Numbered from the stretch's first letter, positions 42,040-51,411 are shown. The stretch is 64,000 nucleotides of DNA from Paraliobacillus sp044383835 (GCF_044383835.1 NZ_JBISEP010000005.1:62001-126000); one strand, 5' to 3'. Notes: generated from the sequence alone by a model not told the origin. Program-made: numbers and translations.

Positions 42040-42979
42040 TTTTATACAGCTAGTTAGAAATGAACAGATGAAATTATATGCAAAAAAAGCAACATGGATA
42101 ATGATTAGTATTTTAGCACTTTTGATAGTAGCAGGCGGACTAATCAGTCGTACGATGGATGATTCCATTACAAAAACATATGATGATAATTGGCGAGAAG
42201 AATTACAGGCAGAAATAGCAAGTGTAGAGCAAGAGGATAATCCTTCTTCTATAGATGCGGCATTTATAGATGTGGAGAAAAATACATATCATTTAGAAAA
42301 TGATATTAAACCACAAAGTTATAGCGCTATGCAGTTTGTATATGATAATATTGGCTTAACAATGATTATTACATTATTCACAATTATTGTTACAGCTGGT
42401 ATTTTATCGAATGAATTTCATTGGGGAACCATTAAACTTTTATTAATTAGGCCAGTTTCACGCGTAAAAATCTTAGCTGCTAAATATACAACCGTATTAT
42501 TATTTGCAGGTACACTGCTTCTATTTTTATTTGTGTTCTCATGGCTGGTTGGTGCTGTTTTATTTGGTGTGAATGGCATGTCTCCAACTGCTGTTGTATA
42601 CCATTTTAACGGATATCAAGAAGTGAATTTATTAAGTGAAATCGGTATTGGTTATTCATTAAAAGTAGTGAACTTACTTATGATGGCTACTTTTGCATTG
42701 ATGATTTCAGCAATTTTTAAAAGTAGTAGTATGGCAATTGGGTTTGCGATCTTTCTAATGTTTGCTGGGAACATAGTGATTCCATTTATCGCCAAATACG
42801 ACTGGGCAAAGTATATTCTGTTTGCGAACACCGATTTAAGTCAACATCGTGAAGGGGCTATACAATTATTCGATGGGATGAGTTTATCTTTCTCAATCAC
42901 TGTATTATTGGTATATTATATAGTGTTCATCATAGCGACTTGGTGGACATTTACAAAAAGAGACATTGCAGGACATTAA
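42032..42979 (+). CDS. ABC-2 type transporter permease
   Basis: 315 residues from the TTG at 42032, which follows GGGGAGA and overlaps the ATPase stop. One N-terminal helix (about 20-40) is followed by an extracellular loop (about 45-105), and five further helices lie between 110 and 310. The plan is the ABC-2 permease subunit of BcrA-type exporters. It forms the membrane part of the transporter with the preceding ATPase. Confidence 0.88.
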   Translation: MSNFIQLVRNEQMKLYAKKATWIMISILALLIVAGGLISRTMDDSITKTYDDNWREELQAEIASVEQEDNPSSIDAAFIDVEKNTYHLENDIKPQSYSAMQFVYDNIGLTMIITLFTIIVTAGILSNEFHWGTIKLLLIRPVSRVKILAAKYTTVLLFAGTLLLFLFVFSWLVGAVLFGVNGMSPTAVVYHFNGYQEVNLLSEIGIGYSLKVVNLLMMATFALMISAIFKSSSMAIGFAIFLMFAGNIVIPFIAKYDWAKYILFANTDLSQHREGAIQLFDGMSLSFSITVLLVYYIVFIIATWWTFTKRDIAGH

Positions 42980-42995
42980 GAAGGAGAGGGTTTAG

Positions 42996-43421
42996 ATGAA
43001 ACGTACAGCAGAAGTTATCTTTGGAATTATTGGTACGATAGTTTATGGTATTACCGCAATTATTGGTGGATCAATGCTTTGGATGAAAGGAAATGAAGAG
43101 GTAGTCGAAAAAATATACTCGGATGTATTAGAGCAGAACCCAGAGATAGAAATGCCAGATTATCAGACATTTATTGATTCAATGGGCACTGGTGGAGTTA
43201 TGTTGCTTCTTGTCTCCTTAGCAGTAATGATCGCTGGTATTGTAGCGATGGTTTTTCTTAAAGGAAATAAAAAACCAAAAGCTGCCGGGATCATATTCAT
43301 TGTCTCTGTTGCAATTGTAACAGTATTGCCAGGAATTAGTCCATTTACAGGGGTATTTTACCTTATTGCAGGTATCATGTCACTTGTAAGAAAACCAAAA
43401 GAATCAATCGCTAGTCTTTAA
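42996..43421 (+). CDS. DUF4064 membrane protein
   Basis: 141 residues with four hydrophobic segments (about 5-28, 65-90, 97-115, 118-135) and an acidic loop after the first (VEKIYSDVLEQNPEIEMPDY). This matches the DUF4064 family of small Bacillaceae membrane proteins. It starts 16 bases after the ABC permease with GAAGGAGAGG before it, so it belongs to the same operon. Role unknown. Confidence 0.82.
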   Translation: MKRTAEVIFGIIGTIVYGITAIIGGSMLWMKGNEEVVEKIYSDVLEQNPEIEMPDYQTFIDSMGTGGVMLLLVSLAVMIAGIVAMVFLKGNKKPKAAGIIFIVSVAIVTVLPGISPFTGVFYLIAGIMSLVRKPKESIASL

Positions 43422-43425
43422 ACAA

Positions 43426-43461
43426 AATGGGACAGTGGGGTGAATCCCCATCTGTCCCATT
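43426..43461. terminator. Bidirectional terminator after DUF4064 gene
   Basis: AATGGGACAG (43426-43435) pairs with CTGTCCCATT (43452-43461), with an inner TGGGG/CCCCA stem. It lies between converging genes and overlaps the stop of the nitrilase gene. Confidence 0.75.
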
Positions 43462-44242
43462 ATTCATATATATCTGGGCGACGATCATCAAAAATCGGAA
43501 TAGTTTGGCGTATCAAACCTACCTCTGTTAAATTAATTGAACCAAATACCATTTCTTCTTCTCCGCCAGCTTCTTTAATGATTTCTCCCCATGGATTAAT
43601 AATCATTGAATGTCCACCAAATGTATGTTTAGGATCTTGTCCAACTCGATTACAAGCAATCACGTAACACTGATTTTCTATTGCACGAGCAGTTAATAAT
43701 GCCTTCCAATGATTCATTCTGACCATTGGCCATTGAGCAACAACAAAGAGCATGTTTGCTCCACTAATCATATGTGTTCGAATCCATTCTGGGAAACGGA
43801 TGTCGTAGCATATTACACCAGCGCTAGGTTGATTTTCTATTGTGAATAATCCAGTATCATTTCCTGCAAGTAAAAATCTCTCTTCATTCATTAATCGGAA
43901 AAGGTGGGCTTTGTCATATTCTGAAATGAGCACCCCTTTGCGATTAATAACTAACATCGTATTAGTTACCCCTTTAGCCGTTCGTTTGGCTACAGATCCA
44001 CCTACTATATTTACATGATAGGTCGTAGCTAATTGTGTCAAAAATGCAATGGAATCTTTAGCGTTTGTATCAGCAAATTCATCAAGTCGATTTAAATCGT
44101 ATCCGGTAGTCCATAATTCAGGAAGAACAACGATATCGACAGCAGAATCGATCGTTTTGAAATGTTGTTCAATTTTCGTTTTATTTTCTTCAGGATTCCC
44201 AAATACAATATTGATTTGAAATAATGCGATTCGTAGATTCAT
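43460..44242 (-). CDS. Carbon-nitrogen hydrolase (nitrilase superfamily)
   Basis: A 260-residue member of the nitrilase superfamily with the Glu-Lys-Cys triad: Glu in VLPELWTTGY, Lys in YDKAHLF, and Cys in GVICYDIRFPEW. This set resembles the omega-amidase/YkrU (MtnU) group, which hydrolyses alpha-keto acid amides from transamination. It stands alone on the minus strand. The substrate is inferred only from general resemblance. Confidence 0.88.
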   Translation of the reverse strand: MNLRIALFQINIVFGNPEENKTKIEQHFKTIDSAVDIVVLPELWTTGYDLNRLDEFADTNAKDSIAFLTQLATTYHVNIVGGSVAKRTAKGVTNTMLVINRKGVLISEYDKAHLFRLMNEERFLLAGNDTGLFTIENQPSAGVICYDIRFPEWIRTHMISGANMLFVVAQWPMVRMNHWKALLTARAIENQCYVIACNRVGQDPKHTFGGHSMIINPWGEIIKEAGGEEEMVFGSINLTEVGLIRQTIPIFDDRRPDIYE

Positions 44243-44487
44243 TAGAAAATCAGCTCCTCATATCTATGTAAGGGTGTATTATCCCATGGTGAGTAAGCGT
44301 TGTCAATCGGAAGCGTGTGCTGTTGTCTTTCACACTGATTACGTAACGTACGAGTGGATAGGTAAACTATTACAATTATATTACAATTTTACTTTTTTAA
44401 AACTTGTCACAGTATTTTCACAGATGAAATGGTAGAATAAAAAGGAAGAATAATAAATGGATGGATAATACAAGAAAGGGGATTAAA

Positions 44488-45024
44488 ATGAAACAAATTC
44501 GAATGATCTTGTTTGTTGCAGCGATTTTTGTTATTGGCATAGGTGTTTATATATACATGGATATAGAGGATAAAGAGGAAGCAATAGAACAAGTGGATGT
44601 CAAACAATTAGTTGCAGATTATAGTAGTAATCAAACGATTGAGGAAGCGGCTTCAATAACTTCTGATCAATTAATTGTTACAAATAATGATAACAACGAA
44701 ACAACATATCAACTACCAAGTGATGAATTTTTTGTTTCTATTGCACCTTATGTTCATAAAACACATCCTTGTGCGGTTCATAGTTTAACAGGTTGTCAGG
44801 GTGAATTAGCAAATGAATCATTTGATATTTTTATAGAAGATGAGGAAGGGAATACGATGGTAGATGCGACGATGCAAGCACAAGCAAATGGTTTTGTTGA
44901 CTTATGGTTGCCACGCGACAAAAAATATGACGTAACGATAAGTTATGATGGCAAAAACACGACTGCAAGTATCTCTACATTTGAAGGAGATAATACGTGT
45001 ATCACAACGATGCAATTAGCTTAA
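44488..45024 (+). CDS. CueP-like metal-binding protein
   Basis: 178 residues from the ATG at 44488, 8 bases after AAAGGGG; the ATG at 44461 has no site. A single N-terminal hydrophobic segment (about 4-24) exports or anchors it. The Cys positions HPCAVHSLTGCQGE and a late TCITTMQL match the CueP family, known in Salmonella as a periplasmic copper-binding protein. Beta-rich middle part. No copper regulator or pump is nearby, so its role in copper handling is inferred from the family only. Confidence 0.8.
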   Translation: MKQIRMILFVAAIFVIGIGVYIYMDIEDKEEAIEQVDVKQLVADYSSNQTIEEAASITSDQLIVTNNDNNETTYQLPSDEFFVSIAPYVHKTHPCAVHSLTGCQGELANESFDIFIEDEEGNTMVDATMQAQANGFVDLWLPRDKKYDVTISYDGKNTTASISTFEGDNTCITTMQLA

Positions 45025-45088
45025 TGTAAGGCAATGTGTTAGAACAGTTCAGTAGATAAATACTGGGCTGTTTTTTATTTGTTTTATA

Positions 45089-45148
45089 TTGACAAATATA
45101 TTAGAACTGTTTATATTGTATATATAATATATATACAATATAAACAGT
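45089..45148 (+). promoter_or_regulatory. Promoter overlaid by a 43-bp palindrome, GntR operator
   Basis: TTGACA (45089-45094), 17 bases, TATATT (45112-45117). The interval 45106-45148 is a perfect palindrome with 20-base arms around three bases (outer end ACTGTTTATATTG), covering the -10 and ending just before the ribosome site of the GntR gene. It is the likely autoregulatory operator. Confidence 0.75.
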
Positions 45149-45160
45149 GAGGTGATATGT

Positions 45161-45529
45161 ATGAATATCCTTCTGTCTAACACGAGTAAAGAACCGCTAT
45201 TTCAACAAATAAAAGAACAAATCAAACAACAAATTTATCAAGAAGCATTAAAAGAAGGAGAAGCACTTCCTTCAATAAGGTTACTTGCTAAACAATTGCA
45301 AGTAAGTGTCATTACAACAAAGCGTGCTTATGAGGATTTAGAAAAAGAAGGATTTCTTATTTCTTCTATAGGGAAAGGAACGTTTGTTGCAGGCCAACAA
45401 CCACATGTTTTAAAAGAACGACAAATACGAGAACTGGAAAATGAGTTGGAACAGATCATTGAAAGAGCCAAGCAAATCGGCTTAACAAAGCAAGCGATTA
45501 TTGAACGAATAGATCTATTTTTTGATTAA
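45161..45529 (+). CDS. GntR family regulator (YtrA-type)
   Basis: 122 residues from the ATG at 45161, after GAGGTGAT; an earlier start at 45152 is too close to it. The winged-helix domain (about 8-78) has PLFQQIKEQIKQQIY, LPSIRLLAKQLQVSVITTKRAYEDLEKEG and a short helical tail. The YtrA subfamily lacks a large ligand domain and controls adjacent ABC transporters in response to cell-envelope stress. It leads an operon with one ATPase and two permeases, and a long palindrome lies over its promoter. Confidence 0.9.
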   Translation: MNILLSNTSKEPLFQQIKEQIKQQIYQEALKEGEALPSIRLLAKQLQVSVITTKRAYEDLEKEGFLISSIGKGTFVAGQQPHVLKERQIRELENELEQIIERAKQIGLTKQAIIERIDLFFD

Positions 45530-45547
45530 GAGAATGGAGGCTTTCAA

Positions 45548-46405
45548 ATGGATGTTATTGAAGTGAGGAATGTTTCTGATAAGTTGGATCAATTTTGGAT
45601 AAAGGATTTGAATTTTTCCATACCAAAAGGCTACGTGACTGGATTTATTGGTCAAAATGGTAGCGGAAAGACAACAACGATTCAAATGATAATGGATGTG
45701 ATTCGACCAAAACAAGGAGAAATTAAAATTTTTGGATCATCAAATACAAATCCAGAAACGAAGCAGAGAATTGGTTTCGTTTATGATGAATTGTATATGT
45801 ATGAAAATTTCACCATTAGCCATATGCATAAATTCATTGCACCACTGTATGAGTCATGGAATGATGCACTGTTCGAACGTTATCGTAGGGCATTTGAATT
45901 ACCAATGAAGCAAAAACTAAAAACATTTTCAAAAGGGATGAAGATGAAAACATCACTGCTTTTTGCATTAGCGCACGATCCAGAGCTACTTATTATGGAT
46001 GAACCAACAGCAGGATTAGATCCCGTTTTCAGGCGAGAGCTGATGGATTTATTACAAGAACTTATGCTTGATTCGGAACGAACGATTTTCTTCTCAACGC
46101 ACATTACAAACGACTTGGACCGGTTAGCTGATCATATTGTGTTTATCGATCATGGACGGATTAAACTACAAAAAAGTATGACGGAGATAGAAGAGGAGTT
46201 TCACTTAATAAAAGGGACGCAGGAACAACTTGCTGTGATTGGACGTGAAGCGTTTTTGGGATTACGTGAAACAGGGCAAGGATTTATAGGGTTGTTTCAA
46301 GGGATCAGTACAACGCTTACTGCGGACAATCAAGAGATGGTAGTTGAAAAACCATCTTTAGAAGATATGATGTATCTGATGAAAGGTAAAAAGGGGTCGT
46401 GGTAG
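45548..46405 (+). CDS. ABC transporter ATP-binding protein (YtrB/YhcG-like)
   Basis: A 285-residue ATPase: Walker A GQNGSGKTTTIQM, Walker B LLIMDEPTAGLD and H-loop FFSTHITNDLD. The signature reads FSKGMKMKTS rather than a canonical SGG, a deviation common in this family of YtrB-like ATPases. About 70 extra C-terminal residues follow the core. It starts 18 bases after the GntR gene and is followed by two short permeases. Confidence 0.9.
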   Translation: MDVIEVRNVSDKLDQFWIKDLNFSIPKGYVTGFIGQNGSGKTTTIQMIMDVIRPKQGEIKIFGSSNTNPETKQRIGFVYDELYMYENFTISHMHKFIAPLYESWNDALFERYRRAFELPMKQKLKTFSKGMKMKTSLLFALAHDPELLIMDEPTAGLDPVFRRELMDLLQELMLDSERTIFFSTHITNDLDRLADHIVFIDHGRIKLQKSMTEIEEEFHLIKGTQEQLAVIGREAFLGLRETGQGFIGLFQGISTTLTADNQEMVVEKPSLEDMMYLMKGKKGSW

Positions 46406-46407
46406 CT

Positions 46408-47028
46408 GTGAAATATTTTCAGTTAGTCATCGGTTTGTACTGGAAAACACTCATGCCTTTATTTTTGCTGAATATATTGCTATTTTTCGTTTTGCATTAT
46501 TTAAATACTTCACCATATGTTTTGTCGTTGCTTGTAAACTTACTTATGTTTTATTCGGTTGCAGAAAAGCAAGAAAAATTTAAAGCTCAACGATTTGTAT
46601 TAAGCTTACCAATTTCAAGATCGGTTTATGTACTTCTTTATTATGTATTTATCGTACTCTATATTACTTTGCTAGGTTTAACAATGTGGGGTGGATATGA
46701 ATTACTGCATATTTTTTCTCCTGATAGATTTACTATACAAGAGATTGGATCACATGTGTTTGTTTACGCGTTATTTATTGTCATGCTAGCAAGTATATTT
46801 ATCCCATTGTTGTTTCGTTTTAAACCAGAAACAATTGAAGCTAGAATCGTTGTTTCACTTACCCTTTTTATTTGTATAATTCTATCCGCTTCAAATCGAA
46901 ATTTTCTAGTAGATTATTTTGTGCAAGATCAAGGTAAACTTATTGGATTAAGTACGGTTTGCGTTGCTTCGTTTGTTGTGTCTTATATATGTTCAAAACA
47001 AATAGTGGAGAAAAAAGTAGTGCTTTAA
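46408..47028 (+). CDS. ABC-2 transporter permease-like membrane protein
   Basis: About 206 residues with six hydrophobic segments. GTG 46408 is preferred because AAGGGG ends 11 bases upstream; GTG 46399 is only 2 bases away from it. It resembles the short permeases (ABC_2 'YhcI/YtrC'-type) that follow GntR-ATPase pairs. It partners with the next gene, probably as a heterodimeric channel. Confidence 0.78.
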   Translation: MKYFQLVIGLYWKTLMPLFLLNILLFFVLHYLNTSPYVLSLLVNLLMFYSVAEKQEKFKAQRFVLSLPISRSVYVLLYYVFIVLYITLLGLTMWGGYELLHIFSPDRFTIQEIGSHVFVYALFIVMLASIFIPLLFRFKPETIEARIVVSLTLFICIILSASNRNFLVDYFVQDQGKLIGLSTVCVASFVVSYICSKQIVEKKVVL

Positions 47029-47046
47029 TGATAGGAGGTAATTTGC

Positions 47047-47715
47047 TTGCAAACAATACTGATGTTATGGAAAAAAGATTTCTTCATTATGTATAAGCTA
47101 TTTTTAGCGATGTTCGCTGCTATATTTCTCTTTGGTGCCATAGGGCAAACGGTTTTATTTATTGTTTGTTTCATTATATTATTTTGCTTTTCTATCTTTA
47201 GAGAAGATAAAAATAATCGTATAAATATTTTTATAAAGAGTTTACCTATAAGTGCAAAAAAGATGGTTTATAGTAGATATGCTTTTTTACTTGTTTCTGT
47301 TGTGCTATTTATGACACTGTTAAGGTTAATGAACATGTGGGCAACTGTCCCTAGAGGAAAAGGTGCTTTTGTATTTGTCTTTCCATTTCGAATGGAAGAT
47401 TTTATTTATGCATTTGTTATTGTAATGCTTGTTTTAAGTATTAGCTTACCAATATTCTATTTCTTTCAAAAAAAACTATTATTGGAAGTATTATTGTTTA
47501 TCTGGTTCGTGTTGTGGATTTTTGCTATTAACCAGTCTGGTCAATTCGCTGAAAAACAAACGCAATATGATTTTCTCGAAAGAATAACTTATGGAATCTC
47601 TGATTGGCTGGAAATGATTATGCCGTTTTCACCAAGCGTGAGTATAATTGTCGCATTATTATTATATGGATTTTCTATGTTGCTGACTGAGCAGATTCTC
47701 AAGCGTCACTCATAA
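47047..47715 (+). CDS. ABC-2 transporter permease-like membrane protein (second)
   Basis: 222 residues starting at TTG, 8 bases after AGGAGGT. Six hydrophobic segments and an aromatic-rich core (LLFIWFVLWIFAI) are visible. It is the last gene of the GntR-regulated operon, and a weak hairpin with AAGATTTTT/AAAAATCTT arms follows at 47721-47742. Together with the preceding protein it should form the membrane domain for the YtrB-like ATPase. Confidence 0.8.
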   Translation: MQTILMLWKKDFFIMYKLFLAMFAAIFLFGAIGQTVLFIVCFIILFCFSIFREDKNNRINIFIKSLPISAKKMVYSRYAFLLVSVVLFMTLLRLMNMWATVPRGKGAFVFVFPFRMEDFIYAFVIVMLVLSISLPIFYFFQKKLLLEVLLFIWFVLWIFAINQSGQFAEKQTQYDFLERITYGISDWLEMIMPFSPSVSIIVALLLYGFSMLLTEQILKRHS

Positions 47716-47818
47716 TAGTGAAGATTTTTCTTTAAAAATCTTTCTCAAAACAAGCTGCAATGTGGTATCTTAAATATAAGCAATTTCTGAAGTGAGTTAA
47801 GAAAGAAGGAGCATAAAA

Positions 47819-48922
47819 ATGGCAAAGATTAAAGTTGGAATTGTTTTCGGTGGTAAATCTGCTGAGCATGAGGTTTCACTCCAATCAGCAAAAAATATTG
47901 TCGATGCAATCGATAAATCGAAATATGAAGTTGTTTTATTAGGGATAGATAAACAAGGGAAATGGCACATCAATGATCCATCCTCTTATTTATTAAATGA
48001 AGAAAATCCAAAGTTAATTCAATTAAATAAAAGCAATCAGCAAGTAGCGGTTGTTCCTGGTGAGGCAGAGGCGCAATTAGTAAATGTGTCAAATACAAAT
48101 CCGCTTGATCAAGTAGATGTTATTTTTCCAATTGTCCATGGAACGCTTGGTGAAGATGGTAGTATCCAAGGAATGATGCGTATAGCTAACCTTCCATTTG
48201 TCGGAACAGATGTGTTAGGCTCTGCTGTGAGTATGGATAAAGATGTTGCGAAACGATTGCTACAAGGTGCAGGAATCTCAGTTGCTAAAGGAATGACTTT
48301 TAGAAAAAGTAAGCAAGATAAGATCAATTTTGAAGAAGTAAAAGCAGCGTTAGGTTTACCAATGTTTATTAAACCTGCAAATCAAGGCTCATCTGTAGGA
48401 GTTAGCAAAGTACGTGATGAGGAAGAATTTTACGAAGGAATGAAAGATGCATTTCAATACGACCATAAAGTTTTAGTAGAAGAAGCAATTATTGGTCGAG
48501 AAATTGAATGTGCCGTACTTGGGAATGAAGGTCCGATTGCCTCTTTACCAGGAGAAATTTTACCACAGACTGATTTCTATTCCTATGAATCAAAATATAT
48601 TGATGAAACAGGCGCAGAACTTGCAGCACCAGCTGATTTGTCTGAAGCGTTAACCAAAAAAGTACAAGAAGCAGCGGTAGATGTATTCCAAACGTTAGAT
48701 TGTGAAGGAATGGCTCGTGTGGACTTTTTCTTACAGGAGAATGGAGAGCTAGTCGTAAATGAAGTCAATACACTTCCGGGATTTACGAAAATCAGCATGT
48801 ACCCAAGACTGTGGGATATAAGCGGAATACCGTATCCAGAGCTAATTGATCGTTTAATTACGTTGGCGATCGAACGTCACGAACGAAATAATCAGCTGAA
48901 GAATACAGTTCTAGACGACTAA
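47819..48922 (+). CDS. ddl: D-alanine--D-alanine ligase
   Basis: A 367-residue ATP-grasp enzyme that makes the D-Ala-D-Ala dipeptide for peptidoglycan. Features: GIVFGGKSAEHEVSL at the N-terminus, LPMFIKPANQGSSVGVSKV, AIIGREIECAVLG and the catalytic end CEGMARVDFFL...VNEVNTLPGFT. A Tyr in PQTDFYSYESKY is the residue usually present in D-Ala-specific ligases. The start follows GAAAGAAGGAG. The gene is monocistronic in appearance. Confidence 0.96.
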   Translation: MAKIKVGIVFGGKSAEHEVSLQSAKNIVDAIDKSKYEVVLLGIDKQGKWHINDPSSYLLNEENPKLIQLNKSNQQVAVVPGEAEAQLVNVSNTNPLDQVDVIFPIVHGTLGEDGSIQGMMRIANLPFVGTDVLGSAVSMDKDVAKRLLQGAGISVAKGMTFRKSKQDKINFEEVKAALGLPMFIKPANQGSSVGVSKVRDEEEFYEGMKDAFQYDHKVLVEEAIIGREIECAVLGNEGPIASLPGEILPQTDFYSYESKYIDETGAELAAPADLSEALTKKVQEAAVDVFQTLDCEGMARVDFFLQENGELVVNEVNTLPGFTKISMYPRLWDISGIPYPELIDRLITLAIERHERNNQLKNTVLDD

Positions 48923-48974
48923 TATTAATAGTAAGAGATCAAATCAAGAAGCGATTTGGTCTCTTTTCATATCT

Positions 48975-49007
48975 GTTTTGGGAGATGAGCACAGAAATAT
49001 ATCGGCG
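48975..49007. repeat. Interspersed repeat copy 2
   Basis: The 33 bases here match 21148-21180 at 30 positions, with the first 18 bases (GTTTTGGGAGATGAGCAC) identical. The left hairpin arm of copy 1 is absent here. It lies directly before a GNAT gene. Confidence 0.6.
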
Positions 49008-49042
49008 GAACACAATTGAATTATAAACAAGGGGGACATAAA

Positions 49043-49546
49043 ATGAACATTAGAGTTGCGGCAGCAGAAGATTACGCAGCAATAGCAAAGGTGCACGTAG
49101 ACAGCTGGCAACAGACGTATCAGGATATTGTACCGAAATCTTATTTAGATCAATTATCGTATGATGAAAAGGAAGCGCTTTGGAAAAAGATACTTGCTAG
49201 CAGGACTAAGGTTTACGTTGTAGAGAACGAACGCGGTCAAATTGTTGGTTTTGCTAATGGCGGAAAAGAGCGGACAGGAGATTATTCATCCTATCAAGGG
49301 GAAGTTTACGCGATCTATTTACTTCAATCGTATCAAAAGAGCGGAATCGGAAAAAAGTTAATTCAACATGTAACAGCAAACCTAAAGGAACAAAAATTAA
49401 ATGGTGTGCTCATTTGGGTATTAGCAGATAATCCTTCGGTAGGTTTTTACCAAGCAATTGACGGGAAAAAGGTAGATGAAGAGGAAATAAATATCGGTGG
49501 AAAACCATTAACAGAAGTAGCTTATGGTTGGAGTGATGATTCTTAA
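49043..49546 (+). CDS. GNAT family N-acetyltransferase
   Basis: 167 residues from the ATG at 49043, after AAGGGGG. The fold follows the GNAT pattern: MNIRVAAAEDYAAIAKVHVDSW, the acetyl-CoA loop IYLLQSYQKSGIGKKLIQH, and NPSVGFYQAIDGKKVDEE at the end. Close relatives are often annotated YdfB/phosphinothricin-type acetyltransferases, but the substrate is not predictable. The Nudix gene follows 25 bases on, possibly in one operon. Confidence 0.88.
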   Translation: MNIRVAAAEDYAAIAKVHVDSWQQTYQDIVPKSYLDQLSYDEKEALWKKILASRTKVYVVENERGQIVGFANGGKERTGDYSSYQGEVYAIYLLQSYQKSGIGKKLIQHVTANLKEQKLNGVLIWVLADNPSVGFYQAIDGKKVDEEEINIGGKPLTEVAYGWSDDS

Positions 49547-49571
49547 AAAAAGTCAGTAGAGAGGTGTTTAC

Positions 49572-50189
49572 ATGAGCGGAAAATGGCTTGATTGGGCAAA
49601 AAGGATGCAAGCAATTGCTCAAGCTGGATTAACTTTTTCAAAAGATGTTTTCGATAAAGAACGGTATCAAGAATTAAGTGATTTAAGTGTGGAAATTATG
49701 CATGAATATACTGAGGTGAAAACAGATAAGATAACTGAATTATTTACAAATGAGACAGGCTACCCTACGCCAAAAGTAGATGTTCGAGCTGCTGTATTTA
49801 AACATGATCAATTATTATTAGTGAAGGAAAAATCTGATAATACATGGGCTTTACCTGGTGGATTCTGTGAAATAGGCTCATCCGCTTCTGACAACTTAAG
49901 AAAAGAAGTTAAGGAAGAAGCTGGTCTAACTATTGAGCCTAGTAGACTACTAGCTGTTTTAGATAAAAATAAACATGACCATCCACCTGATCCCTATCAT
50001 TTTTATAAACTATTTATCTATTGCGACATAGTAGGTGGTGACACACAAACTGGTGTAGAAACAAATGGTGTGCAATTTTTCTCTGAAAATAACTTACCAA
50101 ACCTATCACTAAAACGGAACACCGAAGCACAAATAAAGATGATGTTTGATTTTATGAAAGACCCAACCAAACAGCCGATGTTTGATTAA
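49572..50189 (+). CDS. Nudix hydrolase with N-terminal helical domain (YjhB-like)
   Basis: 205 residues. The first 60 residues match the NUDIX_N helical domain (KWLDWAKRMQAIAQAGLTFSKD), and the catalytic domain spans about 68-200. The Nudix box is GGFCEIGSSASDNLRKEVKEEAGL, with the required Glu/Arg-Glu pattern slightly varied (KEVKEE). YjhB-type enzymes hydrolyse ADP-ribose. It lies downstream of a GNAT gene, an interesting parallel to the fused GNAT-Nudix gene at 36170. Confidence 0.88.
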   Translation: MSGKWLDWAKRMQAIAQAGLTFSKDVFDKERYQELSDLSVEIMHEYTEVKTDKITELFTNETGYPTPKVDVRAAVFKHDQLLLVKEKSDNTWALPGGFCEIGSSASDNLRKEVKEEAGLTIEPSRLLAVLDKNKHDHPPDPYHFYKLFIYCDIVGGDTQTGVETNGVQFFSENNLPNLSLKRNTEAQIKMMFDFMKDPTKQPMFD

Positions 50190-50239
50190 ATTGTGCTTTT
50201 AATAGAAGTTCCGTTTGATCCGAAATAAATTCTAATAAA

Positions 50240-50271
50240 AAAACCCACTCTATCTAAAGCATTGGAGTGGG
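50240..50271 (-). terminator. Terminator of the DUF4349 gene
   Basis: CCCACTC (50244-50250) pairs with GAGTGGG (50265-50271). On the minus strand it is followed by a run of seven T. Confidence 0.8.
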
Positions 50272-50291
50272 ACGAATATAATTTATTTAAT

Positions 50292-51203
50292 TCATTTTTG
50301 TTGTTTCTTTTGTCGCTTCCATACAAAATAACCAATTCCACCAGCAATAGCGATAATAATAAGAATAGGTAAGTTACCGACTAAAAATACAATCATACCT
50401 GATCCAACTGATAACAAGAAATTAACACTTCGCTTCATTTGTTCTTTTACTTTTTCCCCTGTGTTTAAATCCCCATCTTGAACAATATCAACACGGCTTT
50501 CTTGAATATGCAAAGACACCGTAGCAAAATCTGATTTATTGTTTAAATAGTTCATTTTTCCAGTGATTTGCTCGATCTCTTCTTGAACGTTGGCAAGGTC
50601 ATTAGAAATTTTTAATAAATCTTCTGTCTTTTCTGCTTGCTCGATAAAGGCAAGTAGTCTTTTTTCAACGACTTGTTTGGATTTTAATCTTGATTCTAGA
50701 TCAACATATTGTTCGGTCACATCTTCTCCAGAGATATTTTTTTGAGTAACCTTCATGTCGCTTTTCTCTACCATATTAATAAAGTCTTCAAATTGCTCTT
50801 GTGGGATTCGTGCAGTAATCGTTCCTTCGTGTATATTCTTCTCTATTTGATAGGAGTCTGAGGATACAATGTAACCGCCCGCTCCATTAATTTCTTTCTC
50901 TAAACGCTCAACCGTACCTTGAAAATCCTTTACTTCTAAACTAACATTTGCATGATAAATAATTTTTCGATCCGTCTCCGCACCTTTGGGAAGTTCTTCT
51001 CCGTCCTTTTGTTCAACTTGCTCACTTGTTTCATTTGTTATTTCTTTTTCTGAATTAGTTGCTAGCTCTTCACCCATAGACTTATCCTCAATTGCTACTT
51101 CGTTTGAATAATCTGCTTCATCTATAGTGCCCTCATTGCTACTACAGGCAAATAATATAAAGACAAACAACAATACAACCAATAATTTTAACTTTTTGTA
51201 CAT
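50292..51203 (-). CDS. DUF4349 lipoprotein
   Basis: 303 residues from the ATG at 51201-51203, after AAAGGAGGG; an earlier in-frame start lacks a site. The lipobox is LFACSS (Cys about 20). A low-complexity acidic linker precedes the DUF4349 domain (about 85-265), which includes ANVSLEVKDFQGTVERLE, IPQEQFEDFINMVE and a coiled coil. A C-terminal membrane helix (about 275-297) and a basic KRQKKQQK tail give a second anchor. Function of the family is unknown; envelope location is clear. Confidence 0.88.
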   Translation of the reverse strand: MYKKLKLLVVLLFVFILFACSSNEGTIDEADYSNEVAIEDKSMGEELATNSEKEITNETSEQVEQKDGEELPKGAETDRKIIYHANVSLEVKDFQGTVERLEKEINGAGGYIVSSDSYQIEKNIHEGTITARIPQEQFEDFINMVEKSDMKVTQKNISGEDVTEQYVDLESRLKSKQVVEKRLLAFIEQAEKTEDLLKISNDLANVQEEIEQITGKMNYLNNKSDFATVSLHIQESRVDIVQDGDLNTGEKVKEQMKRSVNFLLSVGSGMIVFLVGNLPILIIIAIAGGIGYFVWKRQKKQQK

Positions 51204-51411
51204 GTTATTACCCTCCTTTTTAAAAAGTTTCTTGTTATTATAGTCGCTAATAGCTAAATAAATTTTCAACATTGCATAAATATTAAACAATGCATATGTA
51301 CTTCTTATTTATACGTACGATTATATATATTTAATATAACATTTTAATTATATCAATAATAAAAAAATTATAAAAATTCTAATAAATAACTTGAATTAAT
51401 ATACTTATTAG

